Shown in pieces: positions 8,002-8,495 of a DNA stretch of 8,495 nt (its first letter is position 1; each line of letters opens with the position of its first letter). The notes below the pieces were generated by a model that saw only the letters and a list, made by a program, of their open reading frames with translations, was not told the origin of the DNA and did not search any database. The stretch is from Desulfobia sp. (GTDB taxonomy: Bacteria > Desulfobacterota > Desulfobulbia > Desulfobulbales > SURF-16). The translations under genes were made by a program, and so were the position numbers. Where the stretch lies: NCBI GenBank assembly GCA_030608985.1, contig JAUWDC010000028.1, positions 1 to 8,495 of the forward strand, given 5' to 3'.

Positions 8002-8076
8002 TTAGAAAGATGTGCCAACACCGAGTAAGATGCCGTAATTGGTTTCGTATTTACCAGATCCTTCACTAGTTTTCAT
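8002..8076 (-). pseudogene. C-terminal remnant of an outer-membrane beta-barrel-like protein
   Basis: From ATG at 8076 to TAA at 8002 the frame encodes 24 residues ending YETNYGILLGVGTSF. The last eleven alternate hydrophobic and small residues (Y-I-L-V-T-F at every second position) and end in Phe. This is the known signature of the last strand of outer-membrane beta-barrels, the signal read by the BAM complex. No longer frame feeds into it: upstream in the same frame a stop comes three codons before the ATG, and beyond that lies the palindromic element at 8088-8165. I therefore read it as the tail of a broken gene. It could instead be chance or a very small peptide; no Shine-Dalgarno site is seen before the ATG. 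Confidence 0.35.
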
Positions 8077-8170
8077 CCGGAAACTTCAAATCCCCCCTCA
8101 CCCCCCTTTGCAAAGGGGGGAAAGATTGGACTCCCCCTTTAAAAAAAGGGGATTAAGGGGGATTTCCGGA
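8076..8170. repeat. C-rich compound palindromic repeat with TCCGGA ends (REP/MITE-like)
   Basis: The element is built of nested inverted repeats. Outermost are TCCGGAAA (8076-8083) and TTTCCGGA (8163-8170), exact complements. Inside, AAATCCCCC (8088-8096) pairs with GGGGGATTT (8157-8165). The core holds two hairpins: a perfect 20-base palindrome at 8101-8120 (CCCCCCTTTG with CAAAGGGGGG) and CCCCTTT with AAAGGGG at 8134-8151. From memory, repeats with the pattern AATCCCCC...TTTAAAGGGGG are abundant in intergenic DNA of Desulfobacterota and some other phyla and are often mis-annotated as small proteins with residues like NPPLLKGG. There is no transposase here, so it would be a non-autonomous element or a structural RNA/DNA motif. 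TCCGGA is itself palindromic, so the ends could be terminal inverted repeats or a target duplication. Confidence 0.75.
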
Positions 8171-8280
8171 TAGACACTCACTAAGGTCACTACAGATGAT
8201 TTGGTTTTTTTGTCAAAAGTATCGTTAACATATGTCTCTGACATGGCAGACCATATCAGCTTCTCATTAAAAGTCGCTCC

Positions 8281-8301
8281 CTGATGCGTAACTTGCATCA
8301 G
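8281..8301. repeat. Small perfect inverted repeat
   Basis: CTGATGC (8281-8287) and GCATCAG (8295-8301) are exact complements around the 7-base spacer GTAACTT. No T-run follows on either strand, so it is not a convincing terminator. It may be an operator-like site or chance. Confidence 0.25.
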
Positions 8302-8362
8302 GTCCATCAGGCAGCATCTGAACAATATTCTATTCGATTTTAGCTTTTTGTGAAAGTTCCTT

Positions 8363-8400
8363 GAATTCGCCCAAATTCCTAAGTCGGAATTTGGGAATTC
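8363..8400. repeat. Strong AT-rich hairpin, GAATT/CCCAAATTCC stem
   Basis: CCCAAATTCC (8370-8379) pairs perfectly with GGAATTTGGG (8386-8395) around the 6-base loop TAAGTC. GAATT (8363-8367) and AATTC (8396-8400) extend the stem by five pairs past a two-base CG bulge. A 15-pair stem is well beyond chance for a short region. No T-run follows on either strand, so a simple terminator is unlikely. Its form suggests a dispersed intergenic palindrome of the REP kind, which genome-wide copy number would show. Confidence 0.65.
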
Positions 8401-8432
8401 GTATTCCAAAATCTGCCTCATACTTTAGGTTC

Positions 8433-8495
8433 TCAATGACCTCTCTGAAGTTTCTTCATGTTTTCAAAATCCCGATGCCATCCGTAGACTAACTG
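8433..8495 (-). CDS. Possible C-terminal end of an unrecognised protein, cut by the window edge
   Basis: Reading in from the window edge on the minus strand, one frame gives 20 residues (QLVYGWHRDFENMKKLQRGH) then TGA at 8433. It is the only one of the three minus frames open for more than a few codons at the edge, and the composition looks protein-like. It is far too short to identify, and it may be chance. It sits just upstream of the hairpin at 8363-8400, as the end of a gene often does. Confidence 0.2.
   Translation of the reverse strand, partial: QLVYGWHRDFENMKKLQRGH

Noticed and set aside
8098..8421. A 107-residue minus-strand open frame
   Set aside because: Its first part translates the hairpin at 8363-8400 (EYEFPNSDLGIWANS) and its last part translates the C-rich repeat (IPLNPLFLKG, LCKGG). 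Only about 60 middle residues are non-repeat and they show no recognisable domain. Likely a spurious frame across two repeats, though the middle could be decayed coding sequence.
1..8495. Defence system, CRISPR array, tRNA, rRNA or transposase gene
   Set aside because: I looked for direct repeats with regular spacers, cloverleaf-like sequence and transposase motifs on both strands and found none; the repeats present are palindromic and single in this window.

Overview
The window looks like chromosomal DNA of a Gram-negative, mid-GC bacterium, most likely Desulfobacterota (former Deltaproteobacteria) or a relative. The reasons are the gene content (a STAS-fused MlaE permease, an MlaF ATPase, a short single-MCE protein and a very long AsmA-like protein) and C-rich palindromic intergenic repeats of a kind I associate with that group. 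The lineage is inference; no marker gene is present. Every convincing gene lies on the minus strand, so transcription runs from high to low coordinates.

Layout in transcription order. Positions 8495-7813 hold no intact gene. They contain a possible 20-residue C-terminus at the edge, a strong AATTC/CCCAAATTCC hairpin (8363-8400), a C-rich compound palindrome flanked by TCCGGA (8076-8170), and an isolated 24-codon piece ending like an outer-membrane beta-barrel (8002-8076). Positions 7812-4216 encode a 1198-residue AsmA-like protein with one N-terminal membrane anchor and about nine repeats of roughly 77 residues. Its reading frame ends at a TAG, yet the same frame continues open for 52 protein-like codons (4215-4060) to a TGA. 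Positions 3905-2889 encode an AI-2E/PerM-family membrane protein followed by a terminator-like hairpin. Positions 2602-1 carry an Mla-type lipid ABC transporter operon: permease with N-terminal STAS domain, ATPase, and an MCE substrate-binding protein cut by the window edge.

The theme is envelope lipid traffic. The MlaE-MlaF-MCE set should form an inner-membrane ABC transporter that moves phospholipid between the inner membrane and the periplasm. The AsmA-like protein, with its repeated modules, resembles proteins now thought to bridge the periplasm and carry phospholipid to the outer membrane. I see no defence system, CRISPR array, tRNA, rRNA or transposase gene. The points most worth a second look are the in-frame amber codon in the AsmA-like gene, that protein's regular internal repeat, and the palindromic element beside the beta-barrel remnant.
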